Source of the DNA: Trinickia terrae | GTDB lineage: Bacteria; Pseudomonadota; Gammaproteobacteria; Burkholderiales; Burkholderiaceae | NCBI RefSeq assembly: GCF_005144415.1 | Contig: NZ_SWJE01000001.1 | Coordinates: forward strand, 628,631 to 692,630 | DNA: 64,000 nucleotides | Reading direction: 5' to 3' | Shown: one piece after another, positions 1-8,523 of the stretch | How positions within the stretch are numbered: the stretch's first letter is position 1 | Layout of the letters: each line of letters begins with the position of its first letter | Translations under genes and position numbers: made by a program | Notes under the pieces: model-generated | What the model saw: only the letters and a program-made list of their open reading frames with translations | Told to the model about the DNA's origin: nothing | The model's database searches: none

Positions 1-239
1 CCGCGGGCCAAGCCGAACGAATTTTTTCGAATATCGATATTGCTGCGCCGAAGAAGCGCATCGAGCGCTCGATGCCGCTCCCATCCGCATGTCTCGCGAG
101 AGCGGCGGGCAAAAGCATTACCTCCCGCGTAATCGACCCGCCGCGCGCCTTCGCCGATCCTTCGTCTCAAGCGAGCCGCAATCGCCTCGCGAACCTCGAA
201 CGATCTCGACTCACCGCATCCCTTTTCAAGGAGCCCGGC

Positions 240-608
240 ATGAACCCGCATATCGAATTGATCGACCGCTACTTCGAAGCATGGAACGAGCCTGACGCCG
301 CGCATCGGCGCGAGCTGATCGCTTCGACCTGGGCCGCCGAGGCCTCCTATGCCGATCCGCTTCTGACCGGCGATGGCCACGACGGCATCGACGCGATGAT
401 CCGCGCCGTCCACGAGCGCTTCCCGCGCCACACGTTCCGCCGCACGACCGACGTCGACGGCTTCGGCAACCGCCTGCGCTTCTCCTGGGAGCTGCGCACG
501 CCCGACGGCGACGCGATCGTCAAGGGCTCGGACTTCGGCGTCGTCGACGCATCGGGGCGGCTCGCCGCCGTCACCGGGTTTCTCGATGCAGCGCCGGGCA
601 TGGCGTGA
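240..608 (+). CDS. SnoaL/NTF2-like domain protein
   Basis: A 122-residue single-domain protein of the NTF2/SnoaL fold. The N-terminal helix has the family look (IDRYFEAWNEPD, residues 5-16), followed by a YADP segment near residue 37 typical of SnoaL-like cyclases and nuclear transport factor 2 relatives. These are cone-shaped alpha+beta barrels that bind small ligands or do isomerase-type chemistry; the substrate here is unknown. I chose the ATG at 240 because AAGGAG lies about 7 bases upstream; the frame stays open to 72 but that extension is compositionally unlike protein. It stands 34 bases before the next small ORF, so the two may be co-transcribed. No signal peptide is seen, so it is probably cytoplasmic. 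The fold is fairly secure, the role is not. Confidence 0.75.
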   Translation: MNPHIELIDRYFEAWNEPDAAHRRELIASTWAAEASYADPLLTGDGHDGIDAMIRAVHERFPRHTFRRTTDVDGFGNRLRFSWELRTPDGDAIVKGSDFGVVDASGRLAAVTGFLDAAPGMA

Positions 609-642
609 GATGAACCGCTAACGAAACAAGGAGAACCGCATC

Positions 643-1056
643 ATGGCCGAGCCCATTGCCTTCGTCCGCTTGCGCGCGCAGCGTTCGCTCGATGCGCTCT
701 CGAGCACGGTCGCCGGTTTTGCGCTGCTCGCGGGAGGACGGCTCTTCGCCTTCGCCGCCTACGCGTCGCTGCGTGAGCCGGTGCTGGGAGCGATGGGGCT
801 CGTGCTGCTGGCGCTCGTCGGCTGGACGAGATGGATGCTGCGAGCGCAAACAGCGGCATCCCAGGGATCGGGACGCGTTGGAAGCTGCCGGGAAATAATC
901 GCGGCAACGCGTTGTGATGACGCTGTGCGAGGGGTACGATGCCTGCGAACCCGCGCTCCGCTTTTGCGGTGCATTGCACAAAACAACGGAGAAGACAGTT
1001 TGAACACGACCTACACGCGCAATCGTTCGAAGTGCTCCGGGGAGGCCGCGTGCTGA
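643..1056 (+). CDS. small hypothetical protein, possible membrane segment
   Basis: A 137-residue reading frame behind a good ribosome-binding site (AAGGAG about 9 bases before ATG). Residues 48-65 (VLGAMGLVLLALVGW) form one convincing transmembrane helix, and residues 18-40 are moderately hydrophobic. After about residue 70 the sequence turns Arg/Cys-rich and looks non-coding, so the true protein may end sooner through a frameshift or may be a short membrane protein. Its end overlaps the start of the FucU-like gene by 7 bases. No family is recognised. Confidence is low because only the start region and one helix support it. Confidence 0.35.
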   Translation: MAEPIAFVRLRAQRSLDALSSTVAGFALLAGGRLFAFAAYASLREPVLGAMGLVLLALVGWTRWMLRAQTAASQGSGRVGSCREIIAATRCDDAVRGVRCLRTRAPLLRCIAQNNGEDSLNTTYTRNRSKCSGEAAC

Positions 1057-1526
1057 AGAACCTGGACCCGCTCTTGAACGCCGACGTGCTGCACGCGCTG
1101 AGCTCGATGGGGCACGGCGACGAGGTGGTCATCTGCGACGCGAATTTCCCCGCCGATTCCGTTGCGCGCGCAACGGTGCTCGGCAAGCTGCTGCGCCTCG
1201 ACGGCGCGGATTCGGCGCGCGCCGTGCGCGCGGTGCTGTCGGTGCTGCCGCTCGATACCTATGTCGACGCGCCTGCGATGCGCATGGAGGTGGTCGGCGA
1301 ACCCGGCACCATTCCCATCGTGCAGCGCGAGGCGCAGGCCGAAGTGAATACCGCCGAAGGGCGTGACGTGCCGTTTGCGTCGATCGAGCGCCACGCGTTC
1401 TATGCGCGCGCACGCAAAGCCTACTGCGTGATCGCGACCGGCGAGCTGCGCGGCTACGGCTGCTTCGTCTTCACGAAGGGCGTCATCCTGGCTCCGGACT
1501 CGCCCGCGCCGGCCTCGCCACGCTGA
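1050..1526 (+). CDS. RbsD/FucU family sugar mutarotase-like protein
   Basis: A 158-residue protein matching the RbsD/FucU family, which interconverts anomers of ribose or fucose so they can be phosphorylated or isomerised. The diagnostic N-terminus is present: LKNLDPLLNADVLHALSSMG followed by HGDEVVICDANFP (residues 2-33), where the His and Asp belong to the conserved active-site region. A C-terminal GYGCFVFTKGV segment is also family-like. The start is the GTG at 1050 with GGGGAGG a few bases upstream; an in-frame ATG at 939 adds a tail unlike the family. Length is close to the usual 140-150 residues. No fucose or ribose operon is nearby, so the sugar cannot be named. Confidence 0.8.
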   Translation: MLKNLDPLLNADVLHALSSMGHGDEVVICDANFPADSVARATVLGKLLRLDGADSARAVRAVLSVLPLDTYVDAPAMRMEVVGEPGTIPIVQREAQAEVNTAEGRDVPFASIERHAFYARARKAYCVIATGELRGYGCFVFTKGVILAPDSPAPASPR

Positions 1527-1678
1527 ATGCGCTCGCGCCGGCGCCACGCGATGCGTTTCCCGCCGCTTGGCGGCCGCGTTGAACTCGCGCGGCGTGCGCA
1601 GGTCGATGCAGAACGCGCTTGTCGGGCGTGTCGTTTTTACAAGCCATTCTTCATTCGATTGATTCCAGGAGCCACCTC

Positions 1679-2113
1679 ATGACGCGTCCCGTCGATTCCG
1701 GCGTTATTTTCATTGCGCGCGTCGCGCTTGCGATCCTGTTCCTCTGGAGCGGCGTGATGAAACTGCTGGGGTATGCGGGCTTTGTCGGCTATTTGCAAGC
1801 GAAGGGCGTGCCGTTCGTACAGGTCGGTGCGCCGCTCGCCGTGGCAGTCGAAGTGCTGGGCGGCCTGTTCCTGGTGCTCGGCTTCAAGATCCGGCCGCTT
1901 GGCATTTTCATGGCGGTCTACTGCATCGTCACCGCGGTGCTCGGCCACGACTTCTGGAACGTGAGCGATGCGGCCATGCAGCGTGACATGCTGATTCACT
2001 TCTGGAAAAACGTGGCGATGGCCGGCGGCTTTCTGCTGCTGTTCGTGACGGGCGCCGGCGGCCTCAGCATCGACGGCGCGCGCACCCCGCGCGGAGGACG
2101 CGGGCTGCGTTGA
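1679..2113 (+). CDS. DoxX family membrane protein
   Basis: A 144-residue integral membrane protein with four predicted helices (roughly residues 8-28, 48-68, 72-90 and 112-130). The first helix carries the DoxX signature: ARVALAILFLWSGVMKLLGY. DoxX proteins are small inner-membrane proteins; some relatives are linked to thiosulfate:quinone oxidation or redox stress, but most have no assigned reaction. The ATG at 1679 is preceded by CCAGGAG; a frame extension back to 1619 exists but lacks an obvious site. It stands alone between the FucU-like gene and a small unknown gene on the same strand. Family call is strong, function is not. Confidence 0.85.
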   Translation: MTRPVDSGVIFIARVALAILFLWSGVMKLLGYAGFVGYLQAKGVPFVQVGAPLAVAVEVLGGLFLVLGFKIRPLGIFMAVYCIVTAVLGHDFWNVSDAAMQRDMLIHFWKNVAMAGGFLLLFVTGAGGLSIDGARTPRGGRGLR

Positions 2114-2133
2114 GCCGGGCCGCCCCGCGCCCT

Positions 2134-2160
2134 GGGCCTGTTGTTAGTGTGAGCAGGCCC
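2134..2160. other. intergenic hairpin
   Basis: GGGCCTG (2134-2140) pairs with CAGGCCC (2154-2160) around a 13-base loop. It follows the DoxX stop by about 20 bases. There is no T run after it on either strand, so it is only a possible weak terminator or mRNA-end structure. Confidence 0.35.
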
Positions 2161-2214
2161 TAGCACAGCGCTTGCTTGACATCGGGGATCGAGCGCTCTG
2201 GACGGAGGGTAGCG

Positions 2215-2487
2215 ATGATTCTGAACTTCGAGCACGTGATCGGCGGCGAGAAGATGTCGTTTTGCGCAAGTCTCGGCGAGGGGGAGTCGAAGCATCGCGT
2301 GATCATCAGCCGCGAGGATTCGGCGGAGACGCTGGTGGTCCTCGATGCGTCCGGATTGTTCGGTGCGATCCGCGCCGAAATCGAAGCGCCCGACGTGCTG
2401 CTCGCCGACGCGATCCGCAAGACGAAAGACGAAGGACTGATCGAGCGCGCGCTCGACACGGGCGCGATTCAGAACGCGACGCTCTAA
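2215..2487 (+). CDS. small hypothetical protein
   Basis: A 90-residue acidic protein with no family that I recognise. The sequence is well behaved for a soluble alpha/beta protein (MILNFEHVIGGEKMSF at the start, AIRAEIEAPDVLLADAIRK in the middle), with codon use like its neighbours. The ATG at 2215 is chosen because a purine-rich CGGAGGGT lies about 7 bases upstream; an upstream in-frame start at 2176 has no such site. It has no signal peptide or membrane segment. It is convergent with the drug exporter that follows, with 49 bases between the stops. I cannot assign a role. Confidence 0.6.
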   Translation: MILNFEHVIGGEKMSFCASLGEGESKHRVIISREDSAETLVVLDASGLFGAIRAEIEAPDVLLADAIRKTKDEGLIERALDTGAIQNATL

Positions 2488-2536
2488 GGCTTGTCACTAT
2501 TCGTATGAAGAGGCCTTGGGCCTCGCCCATCGCACG

Positions 2537-3988
2537 CTATTCCCCGCGACCGGACGGCGCCACGGCGGCAGCCGGCCGAACCGGTTCGCGCCGATGCGAG
2601 TGCGGATGAATGAAGCAGGCAAGCACACCGCCCGCCACCAGCAATCCCGCGGCAATGAGCGCCGACACCTGCAAGCCGGACACCACGTGCGAGGCGGCTT
2701 CGCTGCTCGCGAGCGCGCCGAACGCCGCGACGCCGACCGCGCCGCCCGCCTGCCGTGCGGTATTGAGCACAGCCGATGCCGTGCCGGCGCGCTGAGGCTC
2801 GACCGACGCGAGGATGGCCGTCGTCATCGCCGGCACCGCGAGGCCCATGCCCGACGGGATCAGCAGGAATGGAAACAACAGCGCCAGGGTCGGCGTGGCG
2901 GCCTGGGTCGCGCGGAGAAGGGCATAACCGAGCGCGGCGGTTGCCGCGCCCGCGATCATCGGCACGCGCGGGCCGTAGCGCCCGACCACCCAGCCGCTCG
3001 CGACGTTGGAAATCAGAAAGCCGCCTGTCAGCGGCAGGAACGCGAGACCGGCCTGCAACGGCGTATCGCCATGCACGCGCTGCAGGAAGAGGCTCAGCAC
3101 GAAGACCATCCCGTAGTAAGCAAAATTGACGCAGACCCCGAACAGCACGGCGGCGCTGAACGTGGCATCGCGAAAGAGCGGCAGCGGCAGCATGGGCATG
3201 TCGCTCTTCGCCTGCACGGCGAGGAACGCGACGGTCGCGATCAGTGCGAGCGCGAAGCTTCCGGCAATCAGAGGATGAGCGAAGCCGAGCGGGCGCAATT
3301 CGATCACGGCGCCAGTGAAAGCGGTCAGCGCGACGATTGCGAGGCACTGGCCCGGCAGGTCGATGCCGCCGGTGCGCGCGTGCGTCGCCAAGCGCGGCCT
3401 CGGGGCCGGAGCAGGCACCCAGGCGAACGTGGCCAGCAGGCCCGCCGCGCAGATCGGCAGATTGACGAGAAAGATGCTGCGCCAGCCAAGCGCCGCGATC
3501 AGCAGGCCGCCCGCAATCGGGCCGGCCGCGATCGATACCGCGCCCGACGCGGTCCACAGCCCGACCGCGCGCGCCCGCAAGCGCGGATCGTGCCGGCATG
3601 CCTGATTGAGCAGCGCGAGCGAGTTCGGCAGCATCGCCGCGGCGCTGACGCCTTGCAGGGCGCGCGCGCCGATCAGCGTCGCCACGTTCGGCGCGAGCCC
3701 GCAGGCGAGCGAGGCCAGTGCGAAGAGCGCGATGCCGCCGGCGAACAGGCGCCGCGCGCCGAAGCGGTCGCCGAGCACGCCGCCCGAGAGCATCAGCACG
3801 GCGAACGCGAGCGTATAGGCATCGACGATCCATTGCAGTTTCGCGACGTCGGCGTGCAGGTCCGAGCCGATGCGCGGCAGGGCGATGTTGACGATCGTGA
3901 CGTCGAGCTGCGTCACGACGAAGGCGACGCTCACGGTCGCGAGGATGCGGGCGATCGTGGGCGTGAAGATGGGCTGAGTCGTTTCCAT
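2537..3988 (-). CDS. MFS multidrug exporter, DHA2 (14-TM) family
   Basis: A 483-residue major facilitator protein of the EmrB/QacA drug:H+ antiporter-2 type. TM1 carries the DHA2 hallmark LDVTIVNIALPRIG (about residues 26-39), and loop 2-3 has the MFS motif-A core GDRFGARR. A further helix pair and a long run of hydrophobic segments give about 14 helices. Proteins of this family expel drugs, dyes or organic acids using the proton gradient. I start at the ATG at 3988 (METTQP); the frame is open for 47 more codons, but that tail is polar and unlike the family. No MarR/TetR regulator or membrane-fusion partner is adjacent, so the substrate is unknown. Confidence 0.9.
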   Translation of the reverse strand: METTQPIFTPTIARILATVSVAFVVTQLDVTIVNIALPRIGSDLHADVAKLQWIVDAYTLAFAVLMLSGGVLGDRFGARRLFAGGIALFALASLACGLAPNVATLIGARALQGVSAAAMLPNSLALLNQACRHDPRLRARAVGLWTASGAVSIAAGPIAGGLLIAALGWRSIFLVNLPICAAGLLATFAWVPAPAPRPRLATHARTGGIDLPGQCLAIVALTAFTGAVIELRPLGFAHPLIAGSFALALIATVAFLAVQAKSDMPMLPLPLFRDATFSAAVLFGVCVNFAYYGMVFVLSLFLQRVHGDTPLQAGLAFLPLTGGFLISNVASGWVVGRYGPRVPMIAGAATAALGYALLRATQAATPTLALLFPFLLIPSGMGLAVPAMTTAILASVEPQRAGTASAVLNTARQAGGAVGVAAFGALASSEAASHVVSGLQVSALIAAGLLVAGGVLACFIHPHSHRREPVRPAAAVAPSGRGE

Positions 3989-4274
3989 GGGATTGGGCGC
4001 AGAAGGAATGAACCCATCGTAAGGCTCGCGCACGTGTCGACGTTTCGGGCTCGCCTGAATTGTCGATGCCGCATCGTTCGCCTGCGGCTGAATGGAACAT
4101 AGGACGCTCGCAGCATCACATATGCCCATGGCGATCGATATCCGCTTCTTGCGCTGACAGTGGTGTTACGCTGGCCTCCGGCGCTTGCCGGGACCTGCGC
4201 CGGCGCGACCTTGCAAGCGCACGCGTCGCGCTTGCATCGTGCATGGATCGAATAGACAGACAGGGACCACAACG

Positions 4275-4976
4275 ATGAACGAACTACCGCGTCTTTTGCC
4301 CACGGCGGCGTCCGATGAAAACTTCGGCGGCGTCACCTATCACATCGGCGGCGAGCTGGTGCCGGTGTTGTCGGTCGACGTATCGAGGCAGCCCGTGTAC
4401 TTCGAGCACCACATCCTGCTATGGAAGCATTCGAATGTCCGGATCGGCATCAAGGCCGTCAAGGGGGCGGTCAAGCGGATGCTCGCGGGCATGCAGGTGT
4501 TCGTCACCGAAGCGAGCGGCGACGGCATCATCGCCTTCAGCCGCGACGGCGCCGGCCACGTGGTGCCGATTCACCTGCGCGCGGGCGAGGAGCTGCACGT
4601 GCGCGAGCATCAGTTCCTCGCCGCGACGTCCAATATCGAGTACACGTACGAGCGGATTCGCGGCATCGTGAACATGCTGTTCGGCCAGACGGGCTTCTTC
4701 GTCGACAAGTTTCACGGCCACGGCGGCGACGGCGTGCTCTGGCTGCACGGCTACGGCAACGTCTTCGAGAAGACGCTCGAGCCGGGCGAGACGATCGACG
4801 TCGAGCCCGGCGGCTGGCTCTACAAGGACCCGCAGGTCAAGATGGAGACCGTCATCGACCGGCTGACGAGCGGCATGTTCGGCGCCGGTTTCAACTTCAC
4901 GGTGAATCGTTTCACCGGCCCTGGGCGGGTGGGGATTCAGTCAATGTATGTGAACAACGCGACGAGCGATCGATAG
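4275..4976 (+). CDS. AIM24 / TIGR00266 family protein
   Basis: A 233-residue protein of the AIM24 family (TIGR00266-like), a beta-sandwich duplicated fold named after a yeast mitochondrial biogenesis protein. Bacterial members are widespread and functionally obscure. Visible family features are the long beta-rich middle (QVFVTEASGDGIIAFSRDG), the segment LHVREHQFLAATSNIEY, and a glycine-rich GDGVLWLHGYGNVFEKTL near residue 155. The length fits single-copy members. The ATG at 4275 is the first plausible start; there is no strong ribosome-binding site. It is divergent from the drug exporter and convergent with the hydroxyproline deaminase. Family is secure, biochemical role unknown. Confidence 0.85.
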   Translation: MNELPRLLPTAASDENFGGVTYHIGGELVPVLSVDVSRQPVYFEHHILLWKHSNVRIGIKAVKGAVKRMLAGMQVFVTEASGDGIIAFSRDGAGHVVPIHLRAGEELHVREHQFLAATSNIEYTYERIRGIVNMLFGQTGFFVDKFHGHGGDGVLWLHGYGNVFEKTLEPGETIDVEPGGWLYKDPQVKMETVIDRLTSGMFGAGFNFTVNRFTGPGRVGIQSMYVNNATSDR

Positions 4977-5027
4977 CGAAGGGCGGGGAGGCGGCACGCG
5001 CGGGCACACGTACCGCAGCGGCATGAT

Positions 5028-5933
5028 TCAGAGCGAAGGCAGCGCCGGCCGCGTTTCGATCGCGTGCCGGATCAGCGTCTCCACGGCCTTGCGCTCAACG
5101 CCCTCGAGCGGCAGCCGCGGCAGGCGCACCGGCTCCGTGCCGAGGCCGACGATCGCCTCGGCGAGCTTGATGTTCTGCACGAGCTTGGCCGAGACATCGA
5201 GCGCCAGGAGCGGCGCGAACCAGCGGTAGATCTTGCGCGCTTCCTCAAGCCGCCCCGCCTTGACGAGCTTGTAGATCGCGACCGTCTCGCGCGGGAACGC
5301 GCAGACGAGCCCCGCCACCCAGCCGTGCGCGCCCATCAGCAGCGCTTCCATCGCGAGGTTGTCGACACCGCAGAAGATCGCATAGCGGTCGCCGACCGCG
5401 TTGATGAGGTCGGTGACGCGCCGCACGTCGCCGCACGACTCCTTGATCGCGACGATTTTCTTTTCGTCGGCGATCTCCGCGAACATGTCGGGCGTCATGT
5501 CGACGCCGTAGGCGAGCGGATTGTTGTAGATCATCAGCGGCAGCGGGCTGGCGTTCGCCACCGTGCGGAAGTGATGCAGCGTCTCGCGCCGGTCCGACAG
5601 ATAGCGCAAGCCCGGCAGCACCATGTAGCCCGACGCGCCGCGCTGTGCGCCGCGCTCGACCTGGCGGCAGCCGTCGAGCGTGCTGTTCTCGGCGACCGTC
5701 AGCAGCACCGGCACCCGGCCGTGCGACGCATCGACGGCGAGGTCGAGCACTTCGAGCTTTTCGTCGAGCGAGAGTGTCGAGGCCTCGCCGAGCGAGCCGC
5801 ACACGATGATGCCGTCCACGCCGGCCTCGATCTGTGCCTCGATGTTCTTCTTCGTCCACGCATGGTCTATGCTGAAATCCGCGTGGAACTTGGTCGTGAC
5901 CGCGGGTAGTACGCCTTCCCAGATATGTGCCAT
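5028..5933 (-). CDS. lhpC: DapA-family lyase, probable 1-pyrroline-4-hydroxy-2-carboxylate deaminase
   Basis: A 301-residue member of the dihydrodipicolinate synthase/N-acetylneuraminate lyase superfamily. The Schiff-base lysine is Lys164 (IVAIKES) and the catalytic Tyr is Tyr136 (LPLMIYNNP); the substrate carboxylate loop is GSLGE (46-50). In bacterial hydroxyproline breakdown such an enzyme deaminates and dehydrates 1-pyrroline-4-hydroxy-2-carboxylate to 2-oxoglutarate semialdehyde and ammonia. I infer this substrate from the divergent neighbour, 4-hydroxyproline 2-epimerase, and the dehydrogenase genes beyond; sequence alone would leave other lyase activities open. The start at 5933 lies 8-9 bases after an AAAGGAG carried by a dispersed hairpin repeat. 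It is transcribed away from the rest of the cluster. Confidence 0.82.
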   Translation of the reverse strand: MAHIWEGVLPAVTTKFHADFSIDHAWTKKNIEAQIEAGVDGIIVCGSLGEASTLSLDEKLEVLDLAVDASHGRVPVLLTVAENSTLDGCRQVERGAQRGASGYMVLPGLRYLSDRRETLHHFRTVANASPLPLMIYNNPLAYGVDMTPDMFAEIADEKKIVAIKESCGDVRRVTDLINAVGDRYAIFCGVDNLAMEALLMGAHGWVAGLVCAFPRETVAIYKLVKAGRLEEARKIYRWFAPLLALDVSAKLVQNIKLAEAIVGLGTEPVRLPRLPLEGVERKAVETLIRHAIETRPALPSL

Positions 5934-5940
5934 TTCATGT

Positions 5941-5990
5941 CTCCTTTGTCGAACAGAGCCAGCGCTTCAGCGCTTACTCTGATCCCATGC
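5941..5990 (-). repeat. dispersed hairpin repeat with RBS, copy 1
   Basis: Read on the minus strand this is CATGGGATCAGAGTAAGCGC, then TGAAGCGCTGGCTCTGTTCG, then ACAAAGGAG. AGCGCT..AGCGCT and CAGAG..CTCTG are inverted halves of a hairpin, and the terminal AAAGGAG acts as ribosome-binding site of the deaminase gene starting at 5933. Near-identical copies precede the genes starting at 20301 and 56250, also on the minus strand. Confidence 0.7.
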
Positions 5991-6180
5991 AGAGCAAGCC
6001 AGGCCGATAAACGATTGAATCGCAGTGTAAGCATCGAAAATCGTGCCGTCTTGCGCCAATCGCGCGTGCCGGGTGACGATTTCGGCATAGCCGCGTGCGT
6101 CGGGATTTGTGCTGAAATCGTCATGCCGGGCGCGCAACGCCGCCAAGACGGCAGGCCGGCGCGTTCCTAACATGAGTCCC

Positions 6181-7128
6181 ATGAAAACTGTCGACATCAT
6201 CGATTCGCACACGGGCGGCGAGCCTACCCGCCTCGTCGTGTCCGGCGGCCCGGATCTCGGCCGCGGCCCGCTCGCCGAGCGGCTTGCCATCCTGCGTGAG
6301 CGTCACGACGCCTGGCGCGCGGGCATCGTGACCGAGCCGCGCGGCTCCGACGTCATCGTCGGCGCGCTGCTCTGCGAGCCGCACGATCCTTCCTGTGCCG
6401 CGGGCGTCATCTACTTCAACAATGTAGGCTACCTCGGCATGTGCGGGCACGGCACCATCGGCCTCGTCGTTTCGCTTGCGCACATGGGGCGGATCGCGCC
6501 CGGCCGCCACCGGATCGAGACGCCGGTCGGCATCGTCGAGGCGACGCTCAACGGCGATCGCAGCGTGTCGGTGCAGAACGTTCCCGCGTATCGCTACCGG
6601 CAAGCCGTGACGGTCGAGGTGCCGGGGCATGGGTCGTTGACCGGCGATATCGCCTGGGGCGGCAATTGGTTCTTTCTCGTCTCCGAGCATGGACGCACGC
6701 TGGCGCCGGCGAATATCGCGGAATTGACCGCATTCACGTCGACGGTGCGCGACGCATTGATCTCGCAGCGCATCACGGGTGCGGATGGCGCATTGATCGA
6801 CCATATCGAACTGTTCGGCCCCGGCTCGCGAGCCGGCGTCGACAGCCGCAGCTTCGTGCTGTGCCCCGGCAATGCATACGACCGCTCGCCGTGCGGCACC
6901 GGCACGAGCGCAAAGCTCGCCTGTCTCGCGGCGGACGGCAAGCTCGCCTCGGGCGAGGCGTGGCGGCAGGAGAGCATCATCGGCAGCGTGTTCGAAGCGC
7001 GCTATGCCGAGGGCGAACGCGCCGGCACGATCGTGCCGACCATCACCGGACACGCGCACATCATGGCGGAAGGGCGCTTGTGCTTCGATGCGCAAGATCC
7101 GTTCGCCTGGGGCATTCCCAGCGCATGA
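6181..7128 (+). CDS. lhpA: 4-hydroxyproline 2-epimerase (proline racemase family)
   Basis: A 315-residue proline-racemase-superfamily enzyme with both catalytic cysteines: Cys88 in [11 protein letters not shown] and Cys238 in [12 protein letters not shown]. The two act as general acid/base to invert C2 of trans-4-hydroxy-L-proline, giving cis-4-hydroxy-D-proline, the first step of the pathway. [14 protein letters not shown] at residues 6-19 is the substrate-site signature of 4HypE enzymes, and [12 protein letters not shown] separates it from proline racemase proper. I start at the ATG at 6181; an ATG nine bases upstream is possible. It is the first gene of a tightly packed four-gene unit, overlapping the next gene by an ATGA. 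High confidence from motifs plus context. Confidence 0.92.
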   Translation: MKTVDIIDSHTGGEPTRLVVSGGPDLGRGPLAERLAILRERHDAWRAGIVTEPRGSDVIVGALLCEPHDPSCAAGVIYFNNVGYLGMCGHGTIGLVVSLAHMGRIAPGRHRIETPVGIVEATLNGDRSVSVQNVPAYRYRQAVTVEVPGHGSLTGDIAWGGNWFFLVSEHGRTLAPANIAELTAFTSTVRDALISQRITGADGALIDHIELFGPGSRAGVDSRSFVLCPGNAYDRSPCGTGTSAKLACLAADGKLASGEAWRQESIIGSVFEARYAEGERAGTIVPTITGHAHIMAEGRLCFDAQDPFAWGIPSA

Positions 7129-8264
7129 CGGCCGATGTCGTGATCGTCGGCGCGGGGATCGTCGGCGCGGCCTGCGCGGCGGAGCTGGCCGCGCGCGGCA
7201 TGACGGTGGATGTGCTCGACGCGGGCGGCATCGGCGGCGGCGCGACGGCCGCCGGCATGGGCCATCTGGTCGTGATGAACGATTCCCCTGCGGAGCTGGC
7301 GCTCTCGCGCTACTCGCGCGACTTGTGGCTCGAGCTTGCGCCGAGGCTGCGTGCTCGCGACGCGTTTTCGCGCTGCGGCACGCTCTGGGTCGCTGCCGAT
7401 GACGAGGAATTCGAGGCCGCGCGCGCGATGCATGCCACGTTCTCGGCGCAGCAGGTTGCCGCTCAGTTGATCGATGCCGGCGAACTGCGGCGTTGCGAGC
7501 CGGCACTTGCGCCGGCGCTCGCCGGGGGATTGCTTGTCGAGCACGACAGCATCGTCTACGCGCCCGCTGCAGCCGTTTGGTTGCTCACGCAATCGTCCGG
7601 CGCGCAGCGGATTCACGTGCATCCTGCGCACGACGTTGTAGCCGTCGAGGCCACTCACGCGACGCTGGCCGACGGCAGGCGCATGAACGCCGCGCATATC
7701 GTGGTTGCGAACGGCATGGGCGCGCGGCGTCTCGTGCCTGCGTTGCCGATGCGGCCTAAAAAAGGACATTTGCTGATTACGGATCGCTATCCCGGGATCA
7801 TTCGGCATCAGCTGCTCGAACTCGGCTACATCAAGAGCGCGCACCATGCGGCGGGCATTTCGGTCGCGTTCAATGCGCAACCGCGCCCAACCGGGCAACT
7901 CTTGATCGGCTCCTCGCGCCAGTTCGATACGATCGATCCCGCAGTCGACATGCCCGTGCTTGCCCGCATGCTCAAGCGTGCGGCGCGCTATCTGCCGATG
8001 CTGCCGGAACTGCACGGTCTGCGCGCCTGGACCGGTTTTCGCGCGGCGACGCCGGACGGCCTGCCGCTCATCGGCCCGGCCGGCGCGGCGGCGCCGGGCG
8101 TATGGCTCGCGACGGGGCACGAGGGCCTCGGCGTGACGACCTCGCTCGCGACGGCCAAGCTGCTTGCGGCCCAATTGACCGGGACGCAGGCTGCGATTCC
8201 GCTCGAACCTTATCTGCCGGAGCGCTTTTCCATCGGGTCGGTTTCGGGGGCGTGCCATGCGTGA
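7125..8264 (+). CDS. FAD-dependent D-hydroxyproline dehydrogenase catalytic subunit
   Basis: A 379-residue D-amino-acid-oxidase-fold flavoprotein. The N-terminal Rossmann motif [20 protein letters not shown] (residues 5-24) binds FAD, and the C-terminal [19 protein letters not shown] and [10 protein letters not shown] segments complete the FAD site as in DAO/glycine-oxidase proteins. In the multi-subunit D-hydroxyproline dehydrogenase of pseudomonads, a subunit of this type oxidises cis-4-hydroxy-D-proline to 1-pyrroline-4-hydroxy-2-carboxylate and passes electrons to partner subunits. Its ATG overlaps the epimerase stop (ATGA) and its end overlaps the ferredoxin-like subunit by 8 bases, so translation is coupled. 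Substrate is inferred from context. Confidence 0.87.
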   Translation: MTADVVIVGAGIVGAACAAELAARGMTVDVLDAGGIGGGATAAGMGHLVVMNDSPAELALSRYSRDLWLELAPRLRARDAFSRCGTLWVAADDEEFEAARAMHATFSAQQVAAQLIDAGELRRCEPALAPALAGGLLVEHDSIVYAPAAAVWLLTQSSGAQRIHVHPAHDVVAVEATHATLADGRRMNAAHIVVANGMGARRLVPALPMRPKKGHLLITDRYPGIIRHQLLELGYIKSAHHAAGISVAFNAQPRPTGQLLIGSSRQFDTIDPAVDMPVLARMLKRAARYLPMLPELHGLRAWTGFRAATPDGLPLIGPAGAAAPGVWLATGHEGLGVTTSLATAKLLAAQLTGTQAAIPLEPYLPERFSIGSVSGACHA

Positions 8265-8523
8265 GGCGAATCGCGAACCCGTCAGCGTGACCGTCGACGG
8301 ACACCCGTTGCAGGTGCCGGAATATGCGACGGTGGCGGCGGCGCTCGTCCTCGCGGGCGGCATCCGCGGCACGCGTCTCTCGGCGAACGGCGAGCCGCGC
8401 ACTATGGTTTGTGGCATGGGCGTGTGCCAGGAGTGCCGGGTGACGGTCGACGGCCGCGCCCACGTGCTTGCGTGCCAGACCGTTTGCCGCGACGGCATGA
8501 CGATCGAGACAGGGGCCGTGTGA
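8257..8523 (+). CDS. [2Fe-2S]-binding small subunit of the hydroxyproline dehydrogenase
   Basis: An 88-residue ferredoxin-fold protein. The plant-type [2Fe-2S] ligand set is seen as Cys52, Cys57, Cys60 (MVCGMGVCQECRVTVDG) and Cys73 (VLACQTVC), i.e. C-x4-C-x2-C then C. Small proteins of this kind accompany HcnA/opine-oxidase/hydroxyproline dehydrogenase complexes and relay electrons between the two flavoprotein subunits. It overlaps the preceding FAD subunit by 8 bases and shares one base with the start of the following one (TGATG), the usual sign of a stoichiometric complex. No signal peptide. The cofactor call is strong; membership of this complex is inferred from gene order. Confidence 0.9.
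   Translation: MREANREPVSVTVDGHPLQVPEYATVAAALVLAGGIRGTRLSANGEPRTMVCGMGVCQECRVTVDGRAHVLACQTVCRDGMTIETGAV

Noticed and set aside
1560..1620. Minus-strand stretch reading FCIDLRTPREFNAA, rhodanese-like
   Set aside because: Only about 15 residues resemble a rhodanese segment and no active-site loop, start or stop fits; too short to call a remnant.
2484..4102. Very long open frames on both strands over the drug exporter gene
   Set aside because: They are Arg/Ala-rich shadow frames that arise from high G+C third positions; only the MFS frame has family motifs.
5867..5938. Alternative ATG at 5938 just upstream of the deaminase start
   Set aside because: It is out of frame with the DapA-family sequence; the ATG at 5933 gives the normal N-terminus with AAAGGAG at suitable spacing.
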